Source of the DNA: an uncultured Selenomonadales bacterium
Lineage (GTDB): Bacteria; Bacillota; Negativicutes; Selenomonadales; Selenomonadaceae
Assembly: GCA_937901445.1 (NCBI GenBank)
Contig: CALDHY010000072.1
Location: forward strand, 26,770-90,769
Length of the DNA stretch: 64,000 nt
Direction: 5' to 3'
The notes beneath the pieces were generated by a model that was not told the DNA's origin, made no database searches, and saw only the letters and a program-made list of their open reading frames with translations. Made by a program: the position numbers and the translations under genes. Below are positions 1 to 8,738 of this stretch, piece after piece. Each line of letters starts with the position of its first letter. The first letter of the stretch is position 1.

Positions 1-1230
1 GTGGCTAAGGAAATGCTGAAAGGAATTGAAGGCAGCCTCAATATTACAATCGACGATACAAATTATATAGTTACTTTTGCGCCAATACCAACTACCGGCT
101 GGAGTTTTGGTATAGCGATAGAAGATACCGTCGTTAAAAAATTTTTGGAAGAAAACAGAGCGTTTATCAGCGCGGAAACTCAAACTCAAGCGCGAGCCAT
201 TGGCGAACGAATTTTTGAAACAATGCTTTTAATTTGCGCGGCTATTGCCATAATTATTGTGGTTGTAGGATATTTCGGTAATAAACTTTCAAAATCTTTG
301 GCGAGTCCGCTTTTGGAACTTGCAGACAAAGTGCGGAAAATTTCAAGCGGCAAATTTGATGAAAAAATTGAAATTCATACCGGCGACGAAATTGAACACC
401 TTGCAACTTGTTTTAACGCTATGACTTCCGAACTTCAAGAATATATGAACAACCTTACTAAAGTTACTGCCGAAAAGCAAAAAATTTCTACCGAATTAAA
501 CGTTGCAACCAATATTCAAATTGGAATGTTGCCGCACGATTTTAATTTTGGTCGCGCAGATTTTGACATTTTTGCAACGATGCACGCGGCAAAGGCAGTC
601 GGCGGTGATTTCTACGATTTTTATTTACTGGATGAAAATCATTTGGTTGTAACTATGGCTGACGTTTCCGGCAAGGGCGTACCGGCGGCGTTGTTTATGT
701 CACGGAGCAAAACTATCTTGAAAAATTTTGCAATGACGATGAGCAACCCCGACGATTTTGCGGCGTTGATGACGCTTGCTAATCAGCAACTTTGCCAAGA
801 CAACGAAGAAATGATGTTTGTTACTGTTTTCATGGGAATGTTGGATTTAAAGACCGGCAGATTTATTTTCGTGAATGGCGGACACAACCCGCCCGTTATT
901 TACCGCAAGGCAACGGGCAAGTTTGAATATTTGGACGTGAAGAGAAATTGCGTTTTGGGCATGATTGAAGGTATTGATTTTGTACAGCAGGAAATTCAAA
1001 TTGACGCGGGCGATTTAATTTATTTGTACACTGACGGCGTAACAGAGGCAATGGACATAGATAATAACCAATACGGCGAACAACGATTGATTGAGTGTTT
1101 GAGTTCCATTGATATTCAAGAACCGCTTGAAAAAATTCTCCAAGATATTCGCGCAGATTTAGAAAAACACGTTGGCGCGGCTGAACAATCTGACGATATT
1201 ACTATGCTTGCCGTGCGCTACATTAAATAA
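1..1230 (+). CDS. Membrane-bound SpoIIE/RsbU-type PP2C phosphatase (5' end outside window)
   Basis: Serine phosphatase of the partner-switching type, expected to dephosphorylate a STAS anti-anti-sigma protein. The first ~45 residues read as the end of an extracellular Cache-like sensor (TTGWSFGIAI). A transmembrane helix follows at about 74-94, then a HAMP linker to about 148 and a PP2C/SpoIIE domain from about 170. The PP2C signatures are GGDFYDFY, ADVSGKGVPAAL, LYTDGVTEA and QSDDITML. The frame is open at base 1, so the real start and most of the sensor lie upstream. STAS and RsbW-like genes about 2 kb downstream on the same strand are the likely partners. The signal sensed is unknown. Confidence 0.88.
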   Translation: MAKEMLKGIEGSLNITIDDTNYIVTFAPIPTTGWSFGIAIEDTVVKKFLEENRAFISAETQTQARAIGERIFETMLLICAAIAIIIVVVGYFGNKLSKSLASPLLELADKVRKISSGKFDEKIEIHTGDEIEHLATCFNAMTSELQEYMNNLTKVTAEKQKISTELNVATNIQIGMLPHDFNFGRADFDIFATMHAAKAVGGDFYDFYLLDENHLVVTMADVSGKGVPAALFMSRSKTILKNFAMTMSNPDDFAALMTLANQQLCQDNEEMMFVTVFMGMLDLKTGRFIFVNGGHNPPVIYRKATGKFEYLDVKRNCVLGMIEGIDFVQQEIQIDAGDLIYLYTDGVTEAMDIDNNQYGEQRLIECLSSIDIQEPLEKILQDIRADLEKHVGAAEQSDDITMLAVRYIK

Positions 1231-1296
1231 ATTTTTACAACGTTTGAAAGATAATTGTGCTAGAATCACAAAGAATTTTGAAAAGGAGCGTTGATT

Positions 1297-3111
1297 GTGA
1301 AATTTGAGTTTTCGGATACCATTGGCGGTTTTTGCCAAAGTTACGATTCGGCAACGCGCAGCGGCGTTATAAAAACTTTTGCCGGCGATGAAGTCAAATT
1401 CAAGTTGTCGGATAATTTTTACGCCCGGATAGTTAGAAATTTGGATGAACCTTACCGCGACTGCACGGGGCAAGTTGAAAAACTCCTGCGCGACGGGCAA
1501 ATGATTTTTGTTTATGGTATTTACTACCCCGATGAAAGCGGGACACATTTTGAGGCGTCCTATATGGATTTTCCGGGACGCAAGCCTGAAGAAATGCGCT
1601 TTGAAGAAGCTGACTGGTGGATTAATCAAGCGCGCAGCATTGCAGATTTTTACATTAAGGCAGAGTTCCCCAACGGCGAAATTGACTACCGCCAATATCG
1701 TACTCGTTTAACATTGGACGGCGTGCGCAAGCCTGATTTTCGTCAAGAAACAGACACAATTTCCCGTATGATTTACGGAATGGCGAGCGCGTATATGCTT
1801 ACCGGCGAAGACAGATTTTTGGAAGTTGCCGAAAAAGGTACTCAATACCTGCGCGACCACATGAGATTTTATGATATTGATGAAAATGTAGTTTATTGGT
1901 ATCACGGGATAGACGTGCAAGGCGACAAAGAGCACAAGCTTTTCACTTCAGAATTTGATGACGATATTGAAGCAATTCCAATGTACGAGCAAATTTACGC
2001 CTTAGCCGGTCCTACTCAAACTTACAGACTCAACGGCGACCCCGCAATTATGCGTGATATTCGTATGACAATTAGTTTGTTCGATAAGTTTTTCATTGAC
2101 AGGGAAAAAGGCGGCTACTATTCGCACATTGACCCAGTAACTTTTGACCCAAAAAGCGAATCACTCGGACGCAACGTCGGGCGCAAAAACTGGAACTCGG
2201 TAGGCGATCACGCACCGGCTTACTTGATTAATCTGTACCTTGCAACAATGGAAGAAAAATATAAAGACTTTCTCGAATACACGGCAGATTGTATTGAAGA
2301 ACACTTCAAAGATTATGACAACAGCCCGTTTGTTCAAGAAAAATTCTATGACGATTGGAGCCACGACGAAACTTGGGGTTGGCAACAAAACCGCGGCGTA
2401 GTTGGGCACAACCTTAAAATCGCTTGGAATTTAATGAGAATTAACAGCGCGGTTGCAAAAGATAAATACGTTCAATTCGCCGAAAAAATTGCTGAAATTA
2501 TGCCGACAGTTGGAATGGATACTCGGCGCGGCGGCTGGTATGACGTCATGGAACGTAAACTTCGCGCAGGTGAAACTTGTTACCGTTTTGCGTGGCACGA
2601 TAGAAAAGCTTGGTGGCAGCAAGAGCAGGGAATTTTGGCTTACCAAATTTTGTACGGTTGCTTGAAAAAGCCGGAATATTTGAATTTGGCTAGAATTTCA
2701 GCGGCGTTTTACAATGCTTACTTCCTCGACCATGACGATGGCGCGGTTTATTTCAACGTTTTAAATAACGGTATTCCTTTCCTTACCGGCAATGAACGCC
2801 TCAAAGGTTCTCACTCAATGGCTTGTTATCATTCTATTGAACTTGCATTTTTGAGCGCGGTTTATATCAATCTTTTACATACGAAAAAGCCGCTTGACTT
2901 GTATTTTAAACCGTTGGTAAATGGTTTCAGCGAAGATAACCTGTTACACGTACAACCGGATATTTTGCCCAAAGGCAGTTGTAAAATTGAATCAGTCGAA
3001 ATTGACGGCAAGCCGTGGAATTATTTCAACGCCGAAACTTTCACGGTTAAACTCCCGCCGCTTGATCATCGCCCAAAAATTAAAGTCAGAATCGTTCCGA
3101 CTGAAAGTTAA
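1297..3111 (+). CDS. AGE-family (N-acylglucosamine 2-epimerase/cellobiose epimerase-like) protein
   Basis: Predicted (alpha/alpha)6-barrel sugar epimerase or isomerase of about 605 residues. Family-like features are repeated aromatic helix pairs, GWQQNRGVVGHNLK with a likely catalytic His, WWQQEQGILAYQ, and a second His in SMACYHSIELAF. About 100 N-terminal residues and a ~60-residue C-terminal beta-rich tail lie outside the barrel, making it longer than the usual ~400 residues. GTG at 1297 is preferred because AGGAG ends 8 bases upstream; TTG 1291 is too close. No signal peptide is visible, so it is probably cytosolic. Its position between a PP2C phosphatase and a STAS gene is odd for a carbohydrate enzyme. 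The substrate cannot be told from sequence. Confidence 0.8.
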   Translation: MKFEFSDTIGGFCQSYDSATRSGVIKTFAGDEVKFKLSDNFYARIVRNLDEPYRDCTGQVEKLLRDGQMIFVYGIYYPDESGTHFEASYMDFPGRKPEEMRFEEADWWINQARSIADFYIKAEFPNGEIDYRQYRTRLTLDGVRKPDFRQETDTISRMIYGMASAYMLTGEDRFLEVAEKGTQYLRDHMRFYDIDENVVYWYHGIDVQGDKEHKLFTSEFDDDIEAIPMYEQIYALAGPTQTYRLNGDPAIMRDIRMTISLFDKFFIDREKGGYYSHIDPVTFDPKSESLGRNVGRKNWNSVGDHAPAYLINLYLATMEEKYKDFLEYTADCIEEHFKDYDNSPFVQEKFYDDWSHDETWGWQQNRGVVGHNLKIAWNLMRINSAVAKDKYVQFAEKIAEIMPTVGMDTRRGGWYDVMERKLRAGETCYRFAWHDRKAWWQQEQGILAYQILYGCLKKPEYLNLARISAAFYNAYFLDHDDGAVYFNVLNNGIPFLTGNERLKGSHSMACYHSIELAFLSAVYINLLHTKKPLDLYFKPLVNGFSEDNLLHVQPDILPKGSCKIESVEIDGKPWNYFNAETFTVKLPPLDHRPKIKVRIVPTES

Positions 3112-3123
3112 GGAGAAAATTTT

Positions 3124-3444
3124 ATGGCAAATTATTTAATGGAAATTGGCGCAGTCAGCAAAGTTAAACTTCACGGACACATTGACGCTTCAATAGCACC
3201 GGAACTTATGAACGAACTTAAACCAATGATTGAACGTAAAGCCGAAGTTAAACAGTTGGTTTTCTATGCTGATGAATTGGAATATATCGCAAGCGCGGGA
3301 CTTCGCGCAGTCGTTTTCGCTAAACAAAAACTTGGCGCAGGCGTTCAAGTTTATTTGGTCGGCGCATCGGAAGCAGTCATTGACGTCTTCAAAATGACGG
3401 GATTCGATAAATTCTTGACGATTCAAGATAAATTTGAGGAATAA
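3124..3444 (+). CDS. STAS-domain anti-sigma factor antagonist
   Basis: Protein of 106 residues made of one STAS domain (SpoIIAA/RsbV type). The conserved phosphorylation loop is seen as EYIASAGLRAVV, with the phospho-acceptor Ser after IA. It starts at ATG with AAGGAG upstream, 12 bp after the epimerase stop, and ends 3 bp before the RsbW-like gene. In the known scheme the dephosphorylated protein binds the anti-sigma kinase and the PP2C phosphatase resets it. The first gene of the window is the likely phosphatase. Confidence 0.9.
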   Translation: MANYLMEIGAVSKVKLHGHIDASIAPELMNELKPMIERKAEVKQLVFYADELEYIASAGLRAVVFAKQKLGAGVQVYLVGASEAVIDVFKMTGFDKFLTIQDKFEE

Positions 3445-3447
3445 GTC

Positions 3448-3861
3448 ATGCTTAAAAATCTGGAATATCCCGCCGAACGTAAACTCTTGCCGCAAATGCT
3501 CGCAAGCATTACCGACGAAATTAAAAATTACATAAGCGATGATAAATGGATTAATCGCCTGAAAGTTTGCTCTGAAGAAATTCTGGTAAACATAATCGAT
3601 TATTCAAATTCAGCCAAACTTTATATTTCGTGTGAATGTTTAAACGATGAATTGCGCTTTGAATTTGTTGACGTCGGCACTCCCTACAATCCGCTTGAAG
3701 AAAAACCCGCTGTTGATATTGACGCCGAATTTGACGAGCGCGGAATTGGCGGGCTTGGGATTTTCCTTTATACAACAATAATGGATAAAATTGAATACAA
3801 ATTTGAAGACGGCAAAAATCATTTAATAGCGATAAAAAATCTTAGCGAGGCGGTGAATTAA
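3448..3861 (+). CDS. RsbW/SpoIIAB-like serine kinase (HATPase_c_2)
   Basis: Protein of 137 residues with a GHKL ATPase fold. The N box reads EEILVNIIDYS, the G1-like box DVGTPYNPL and the G2-like box GIGGLGIFLY. Such proteins phosphorylate a STAS partner and often hold a sigma factor. It lies 3 bp after the STAS gene and almost touches the next gene, consistent with one operon. No sigma factor gene is visible nearby, so the final target could be a non-sigma protein. Confidence 0.87.
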   Translation: MLKNLEYPAERKLLPQMLASITDEIKNYISDDKWINRLKVCSEEILVNIIDYSNSAKLYISCECLNDELRFEFVDVGTPYNPLEEKPAVDIDAEFDERGIGGLGIFLYTTIMDKIEYKFEDGKNHLIAIKNLSEAVN

Positions 3862-3862
3862 T

Positions 3863-5305
3863 TTGCGAAACAAAGTAGGCGTCTTGATTGAAAGTGACTT
3901 CTACGAACCGGAAATTGATTATTATTCCAGATGTTTCAAATTGGCAGGTTTGGAAGTGCACTTTTTGACAAGACTTTGGGGCAATGCCGAATTGACTTTC
4001 AAAGGACACGAAGAGCGCAGACTCTTAAAAGTGAATGAAAGTTTTGAGAATGCAGACCTTAAAGAATACGCGGCAATTATTGTTCCTGCCGGTTATGTTG
4101 CAGACAGATTGCGTTACACTGAAGATGTAAAGAAACTTCCGCCGGCTTGCGAATTTTTGAAAAAGGCGTTTGCAGACAAAAAAATTATCAAGGGGATAAT
4201 TTGTCACGGCGCGTGGCTTATGGCTCCAATTTCCGAACTTGTAAAAGGGCGCAAAATGGTCGTTCATAACAATTTAATTGGCGACGCAAAACTTATGGGG
4301 ATTAATTACGTCGATGAAGATGTTGTTATTGACGGCGATTTGGTGTCTGCGCGAACCGGCGGAGACCACGTTGCATTTGCCCAAAAAATTATCGGCTTGA
4401 TTCAGTACATTGATATTTTTAATTCGCTGAACAGCAAAATTGATATGCTTGAATCTAAAGTCAAACAACTTGAACAAAGAAATTTTTCTGTCGCAAGGCA
4501 GTTAAATAGTACCAATACTGGAGGTAATAAAATGGCAAAAGTTTTAATTATTGCTACCAATTACGGCTCATGGGCTGAAGAACTTCAAGCTCCGTGGGAT
4601 GCTTGCAAAAAAGCTGGTTTTGAAGTAACGCTTGCAACCCCTAAAGGCAAGAAGCCGCTTCCTTTCAAAATTAGTATCGACCCTGATTTTGTTGACCCCG
4701 TACAAAACGTAAAAACCAATCCGCCGGAAGTTTGCGACCGCTGCAAAGAATTGGTTGACGGCGAAGAATGGGCACACCCCAAAAAATTTACTGAAGTTAA
4801 TATGGATGATTATGATGCTATCGTTTTGACAGGCGGTCCCGGCGCAAATCTCGATATGGCTAACTGCTGGGAACTTCATCAGTTGATTATGCGCGCTTAT
4901 AAAACCGGTAAAATCGTTGCTGCGCTCTGCTACGCTGTTTCAACTTTGGTATTCTGCCGCGATCCTGAAAACGATTATAAATCTATCATTTACGGAAAGA
5001 GAATTACAGCTCATCCGCGCGCGTGGGACTTTTACGGACCCGGTATGGCTATGACTTATGACGTTTACGGCGAAACTGAAGACAACAGAGGCACTGACGT
5101 TGTAACGCCCGGTTTCCCGTGGCCTATTGAAGATTTGGTACGTGATGCAGTTGGACCCAACGGCGCGTGCATCGCTCGTATCAATGCCAATCGTGAAAGT
5201 CCGCAAGTCTATTATGATCATCCCTTCATTACCGGTACTTCAGTTGAATCTTCCATTGCTTACGGTAATTTGGTTGTTGAAGTACTCAAAAAACTTGGTA
5301 AATAA
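3863..5305 (+). CDS. Tandem DJ-1/PfpI-family protein (two domains in one frame)
   Basis: A 480-residue frame holding two class I glutamine amidotransferase-like DJ-1/PfpI domains. The first (about 1-190) has its nucleophile elbow at GIICHGAWLM. The second (about 224-480) has TGGPGANLDMA and VAALCYAVSTLV. The linker (about 190-215) is coiled-coil-like (SKIDMLESKVKQLEQ). A perfect GGAGGT-6 nt-ATG site at 4520-4534 sits exactly at the second domain, in the same frame and with no stop before it. The locus may therefore make both a fusion and a free second domain, or be two genes whose separating stop was lost. DJ-1 relatives act as glyoxalases, amidases or stress chaperones; the substrate here is unknown. 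Confidence 0.8.
   Translation: MRNKVGVLIESDFYEPEIDYYSRCFKLAGLEVHFLTRLWGNAELTFKGHEERRLLKVNESFENADLKEYAAIIVPAGYVADRLRYTEDVKKLPPACEFLKKAFADKKIIKGIICHGAWLMAPISELVKGRKMVVHNNLIGDAKLMGINYVDEDVVIDGDLVSARTGGDHVAFAQKIIGLIQYIDIFNSLNSKIDMLESKVKQLEQRNFSVARQLNSTNTGGNKMAKVLIIATNYGSWAEELQAPWDACKKAGFEVTLATPKGKKPLPFKISIDPDFVDPVQNVKTNPPEVCDRCKELVDGEEWAHPKKFTEVNMDDYDAIVLTGGPGANLDMANCWELHQLIMRAYKTGKIVAALCYAVSTLVFCRDPENDYKSIIYGKRITAHPRAWDFYGPGMAMTYDVYGETEDNRGTDVVTPGFPWPIEDLVRDAVGPNGACIARINANRESPQVYYDHPFITGTSVESSIAYGNLVVEVLKKLGK
4520..4534 (+). promoter_or_regulatory. Internal ribosome binding site and ATG for the second DJ-1 domain
   Basis: GGAGGT at 4520-4525 followed by AATAAA and ATG at 4532. It is in frame with the upstream coding sequence and marks the start of a complete DJ-1 domain (MAKVLIIATNYG). 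This is among the strongest Shine-Dalgarno sequences in the left part of the window. Confidence 0.65.
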
Positions 5306-5333
5306 TTTCGTAAATTCTAAGTCGTAAATTTTT

Positions 5334-5378
5334 AGTGGTTAGTGGTTAGCCGAAAAACTTTCCACTGACCACTTTTTA
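5334..5378 (+). terminator. Rho-independent terminator after the DJ-1 gene
   Basis: Inverted repeat AGTGGTTAGTGG (5334-5345) and CCACTGACCACT (5362-5373), pairing at 12 positions with one G-U, with a 16-nt loop and a T run. It lies 28 bp after the DJ-1 stop and separates that operon from the TPP enzyme. Confidence 0.75.
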
Positions 5379-5398
5379 AATTTGAAGGTGGCGATTAT

Positions 5399-7057
5399 AT
5401 GGACGTAAATCAAACGATTGTAAAAGTGCTTGAAGAAATTGGCGTCGATTATGTTTTTGGCGGCTCCGGTCAAGTCAATGCTTCAATGCTCCTTGCACTG
5501 AATAAATCTGACAAAATTAAAACCGTGATAATTCAAAATGAGCAAGCGGCGTCATTTATGGCGGCTGGTTATGCAATGTTTTCAAAAAAATTGGGCGTAT
5601 GTTTTGCAACGGGCGGTCCCGGCGCGTTCAATCTTTTCAGCGGTTTGGCGGTTGCCTATTCAGACTCAATACCAATGTTGGCGATAACCGGTTACACTTC
5701 CCGCGCAATGAGAGGCAAGGGCGCACTCAATGAATCAACCGGACTTTCACGTACGCCCGATTCTCAAGCAATGTTTGCCGCTACTACAAAAAAATCTGTC
5801 ATTTTGGAAGATGCAAAATACGCCGTTTCAACTTTGGAAGAATTAATTTACACGGCGTTTGAAGGCAGACCGGGACCGGTTCATTTGCACATACCGAAAG
5901 ACATTACCATTGCCAAAATTCCTTTCTATCGCTCGGTAAATGTTTCAGTCCCAAAAGTTTTGGCTGATGAAGTTTCAACCGCCGAATTTAACAAAACCTT
6001 CGCGCAGGTTTTCAAAACCGAAAATAAGCCGCTGTTAATGGTAGGTTATGGTTGCGTGCGCTCCGACGCCAAAAATATTCTTGAAAAGTTAATTGACACG
6101 TGGAAAATTCCTTTCGTCAGCACAATGGACGCCAAAGGTTATATTTCTGAAGATCATCCGCTTTCACTTGGAATTGTCGGTACGAGCGGCGATATTGGCG
6201 CAAATGATTATTTCCGTGAATCTAAAACAATTTTGGCGGTAGGAAATTCTTTCGCTGAAAATGCTACTTTCGGTTTCAATCCAAATCTTTTTGACGGCAA
6301 AAAACTTTTCCATATTAACATTGACAGACACGAAATCGACAAGGTTTATTCAACTGAAGCGCGCCTTGTAAGTGACGCCGCGCCCGCGCTTGAAAATCTT
6401 GTTGCTTATCTTGAAAAAAATAATATCCCCGCGCTGGAAAATAATTTGGCAGTGCGCAATAAACACCACGATGAACAACTTCCGGAATTCAGCAACGGCA
6501 AATTACACCCCGGTTATCTTGTACAACTTATTTCAAAACAGTTGCCGGAAAATGCAATAATCATGGGCGACGCCGGCGCACATATGCTTTGGCTTAGCGC
6601 GTATTTAAATTTGAACAAGAATCAGATTTATCAAAATCCCGGCAGTTTCGGACCTATGGCAAGTCACGTCAACGGCTCAATCGGTGTAAAGTGCGCCAAT
6701 CCTGCGCGACCGGTTATTTGCGCTTGCGGCGACGGCGATTATTTAATGGCGGGATTTGAACTTTTAACTTGCGTAAAAAATAATATCCCTGTCATTTACG
6801 TAATTTTCAACAACAGCGAATTTAACGTTATCAAAAAATTTTTGCTGGCGAATTTTGGCGAGCAAGCGTATATGGATATTAAGAATCCTGACTATGTCAA
6901 ATACGCTGAATCTTGCGGCGCGAAAGGTTGGAAAGTACGCAACGCGGCAGAATTTGAGGCGGCGTTTGCAGAGGCTTTAAAACTCAATCAGCCGTGCATT
7001 ATCGACGCTGTAATTGACGGCGATATTTACCCGCCAATGAGTATTTCTAAAGTTTAA
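5399..7057 (+). CDS. Thiamine pyrophosphate-dependent enzyme (acetolactate synthase/decarboxylase superfamily)
   Basis: Protein of 552 residues with the three-domain layout of the acetolactate synthase/benzoylformate decarboxylase group. The N-terminal pyrimidine-binding domain has the activating Glu in IQNEQAASFMAAGYA and the family GGPGAFNL segment. A central domain covers about 190-330. The C-terminal TPP-binding domain has the motif CGDGDYLMAGFELL ending in IFNNSEFN. It starts at ATG after GAAGGTGG. No ilvN-like regulatory subunit or branched-chain pathway gene is adjacent, so a role in valine synthesis is not supported. The neighbours suggest 2-oxo acid or carbonyl metabolism, but the substrate is open. 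Confidence 0.82.
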   Translation: MDVNQTIVKVLEEIGVDYVFGGSGQVNASMLLALNKSDKIKTVIIQNEQAASFMAAGYAMFSKKLGVCFATGGPGAFNLFSGLAVAYSDSIPMLAITGYTSRAMRGKGALNESTGLSRTPDSQAMFAATTKKSVILEDAKYAVSTLEELIYTAFEGRPGPVHLHIPKDITIAKIPFYRSVNVSVPKVLADEVSTAEFNKTFAQVFKTENKPLLMVGYGCVRSDAKNILEKLIDTWKIPFVSTMDAKGYISEDHPLSLGIVGTSGDIGANDYFRESKTILAVGNSFAENATFGFNPNLFDGKKLFHINIDRHEIDKVYSTEARLVSDAAPALENLVAYLEKNNIPALENNLAVRNKHHDEQLPEFSNGKLHPGYLVQLISKQLPENAIIMGDAGAHMLWLSAYLNLNKNQIYQNPGSFGPMASHVNGSIGVKCANPARPVICACGDGDYLMAGFELLTCVKNNIPVIYVIFNNSEFNVIKKFLLANFGEQAYMDIKNPDYVKYAESCGAKGWKVRNAAEFEAAFAEALKLNQPCIIDAVIDGDIYPPMSISKV

Positions 7058-7220
7058 TTTTTTAAGTCCGTGAATGCGCTTGAGCGGCTCGCAGCGCAGC
7101 ATTTGACGTTCAAGGATACAATTTAATCAAAAAAAATCAAAGGCGGCTTAAAATCGATTCTACGCGCCTTTAACCTGCGCGAACATTTTTAAAATTTTTT
7201 AAGTTTAAGGAGTGGTTCAA

Positions 7221-7487
7221 ATGCCGGCAATCAGCATTAAATCAATCGCTTTGGCAGAAAGTCAAAAGAAAGTTCTTGCCAAAAAGTACGTTGAAATTTT
7301 TTCAGAAATTACCAATGTTCCAAAAGACCGCGTGTACATTTTCTTTGACGGTCACGAACTCGAAGACGTCGGCGCGGCGGGTATTCGTTTCAGTGAACAC
7401 CCCAGCAAGGCGTGGAGTAAATTCAATGAAGACGAATGGAGCAAGAACCCTGACATTGTCGAAAAAATTAAAAAAGCCGCTGAATAA
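7221..7487 (+). CDS. 4-oxalocrotonate tautomerase/MIF-family small protein
   Basis: Protein of 88 residues. ATG 7221 (AAGGAG ends 8 bases upstream) gives Met-Pro-Ala-Ile-Ser, so Pro becomes residue 1 after Met removal, as the tautomerase superfamily requires. An in-frame GTG at 7212 would bury this Pro. The segment PKDRVYIFFDGHELEDVGAAG fits the family core. Enol-keto tautomerization or dehalogenation is the known chemistry. It opens a run of five closely spaced small redox genes. Confidence 0.8.
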   Translation: MPAISIKSIALAESQKKVLAKKYVEIFSEITNVPKDRVYIFFDGHELEDVGAAGIRFSEHPSKAWSKFNEDEWSKNPDIVEKIKKAAE

Positions 7488-7505
7488 ATTTTGGAGGTGT
7501 TTACC

Positions 7506-8066
7506 GTGAAAAAAGTTTTAATTATTTCCGGTCATCCTGATTTAAAAAAATCCAATGCAAATAAGACTATCTTGGAAGAAATTGAAAAATTGTTGCCGGA
7601 CGCCGAAATTCGCAAGCTCGATGAACTTTACCCCGATTATCAAATTGACGTTGCGGCAGAACAGGCGGCACTTGTTAAAGCCGACATTATTATTTTCCAA
7701 TATCCTATTCATTGGTACAGCGTACCGGCTCTTTTGAAACTTTACATTGATAAAGTTATGGAGCACAGCTGGGCTTACGGCTCGAAGGGTAACGCCTTGA
7801 AGGGAAAATTTTTTATTGCGTCAATGACTGTCGGCGGACCGGAAAAAGGATACCAACATGACGGCATTGTAACCTACACCATTGATGATTTTATGGCGTT
7901 CATCAAACGCTACACTGTTACTTGCAAAATGGAATTCAAAAAACTTTTCTGTACTTACAGCGCAAATTATATCAAGGGCGTTTATCCCGAAGAAAAATAT
8001 ACTCAAGTTGTTACAGATTGCAAAAAGCACGCCGCCGAATTGGCAGAATTTGTAAAAACTTTGTAA
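7506..8066 (+). CDS. NAD(P)H-dependent FMN oxidoreductase (flavodoxin-2/MdaB-KefF family)
   Basis: Protein of about 186 residues with a flavodoxin-like fold. Phosphate loop SGHPDLKKSNAN, the family QYPIHWYSVPALLKLYID segment, and SMTVGGPEKGYQHDG for flavin binding. GTG 7506 is preferred because GGAGG lies 8 bases upstream; TTG 7491 would overlap the ribosome site. Known relatives are quinone reductases or ancillary subunits of Kef channels. It lies 18 bp after the tautomerase gene and 12 bp before the next reductase. Confidence 0.86.
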   Translation: MKKVLIISGHPDLKKSNANKTILEEIEKLLPDAEIRKLDELYPDYQIDVAAEQAALVKADIIIFQYPIHWYSVPALLKLYIDKVMEHSWAYGSKGNALKGKFFIASMTVGGPEKGYQHDGIVTYTIDDFMAFIKRYTVTCKMEFKKLFCTYSANYIKGVYPEEKYTQVVTDCKKHAAELAEFVKTL

Positions 8067-8078
8067 AGGAAAAAACCT

Positions 8079-8729
8079 ATGAAAATTTTAGGACTTAACG
8101 GAAGCCCGCGCCTTAAAGGTAACAGCGTCCAACTTTTGACTGAAGCACTTCACGGCGCAAATGACGCAGGAGCCGAAACTGAACTTATCAGCTTGTACGG
8201 TATGAATTTTAAAGGCTGTCGCAGTTGTTTTGCCTGTAAGCGCAAATCGCCTTTTTATGGCAAAGGCTGCGCGATTAAAGACGATTTTACCGGCGTAATG
8301 GAAAAGTTATTGGCGGCTGACGCGTGGATTTTTGCCACGCCAATTTATAACGGGCATATGTCAAGCAGTATGAGCGCGTTACTGGAAAGATTTTATTTTT
8401 CACATCACAATTACGACGCGCATGAAAGAATGGTTGGAAAAGAATATCCCAGCGTTTTAATTTACAGCATGAACGGCAACCCTGATTTTATGAACAAAAT
8501 GGGCGTTGAAAATTCTTGCAAGTACGACGCTTTTTTGTTTGAAAATGCTTTTGGCAGTTGTAAATATATGGTTGCCAATGCAACTTTGCAATTCGACGAT
8601 TACAGCAAATATCACACTGCGGCTGTTCCTGTCGAAAAGAAAATGAAATACAACGCCGAACATTTCCCGCAAGATTTACAGCGCGCTTATGAAATGGGCA
8701 GAGAATTAATTTCCAGGATAAATCTTTGA
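8079..8729 (+). CDS. NADPH-dependent FMN reductase/flavodoxin-family protein
   Basis: Protein of 216 residues. The FMN phosphate loop is GSPRLKGNS. A CRSCFACK segment and one further Cys resemble the cysteine cluster of iron-sulfur flavoproteins. ATPIYNGHMSSSM is the second flavin loop. It starts at ATG with AAAGGA and is closely linked to its neighbours. It probably moves electrons from NAD(P)H or a ferredoxin to a small acceptor. Whether the Cys cluster binds an Fe-S centre is not decided by sequence. Confidence 0.82.
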   Translation: MKILGLNGSPRLKGNSVQLLTEALHGANDAGAETELISLYGMNFKGCRSCFACKRKSPFYGKGCAIKDDFTGVMEKLLAADAWIFATPIYNGHMSSSMSALLERFYFSHHNYDAHERMVGKEYPSVLIYSMNGNPDFMNKMGVENSCKYDAFLFENAFGSCKYMVANATLQFDDYSKYHTAAVPVEKKMKYNAEHFPQDLQRAYEMGRELISRINL

Positions 8730-8738
8730 GGTACGAAA

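Noticed and set aside
1159..1695. Minus-strand open frame of 178 codons
   Set aside because: It lies across the phosphatase and epimerase genes, has no recognisable domain and no ribosome site; a shadow of the + strand genes.
7139..7171. Inverted repeat AAAGGCG/CGCCTTT between the TPP enzyme and tautomerase genes
   Set aside because: Only 7 bp with a 19-nt loop; the T run is on the minus strand, where no gene ends. Too weak to call a terminator.
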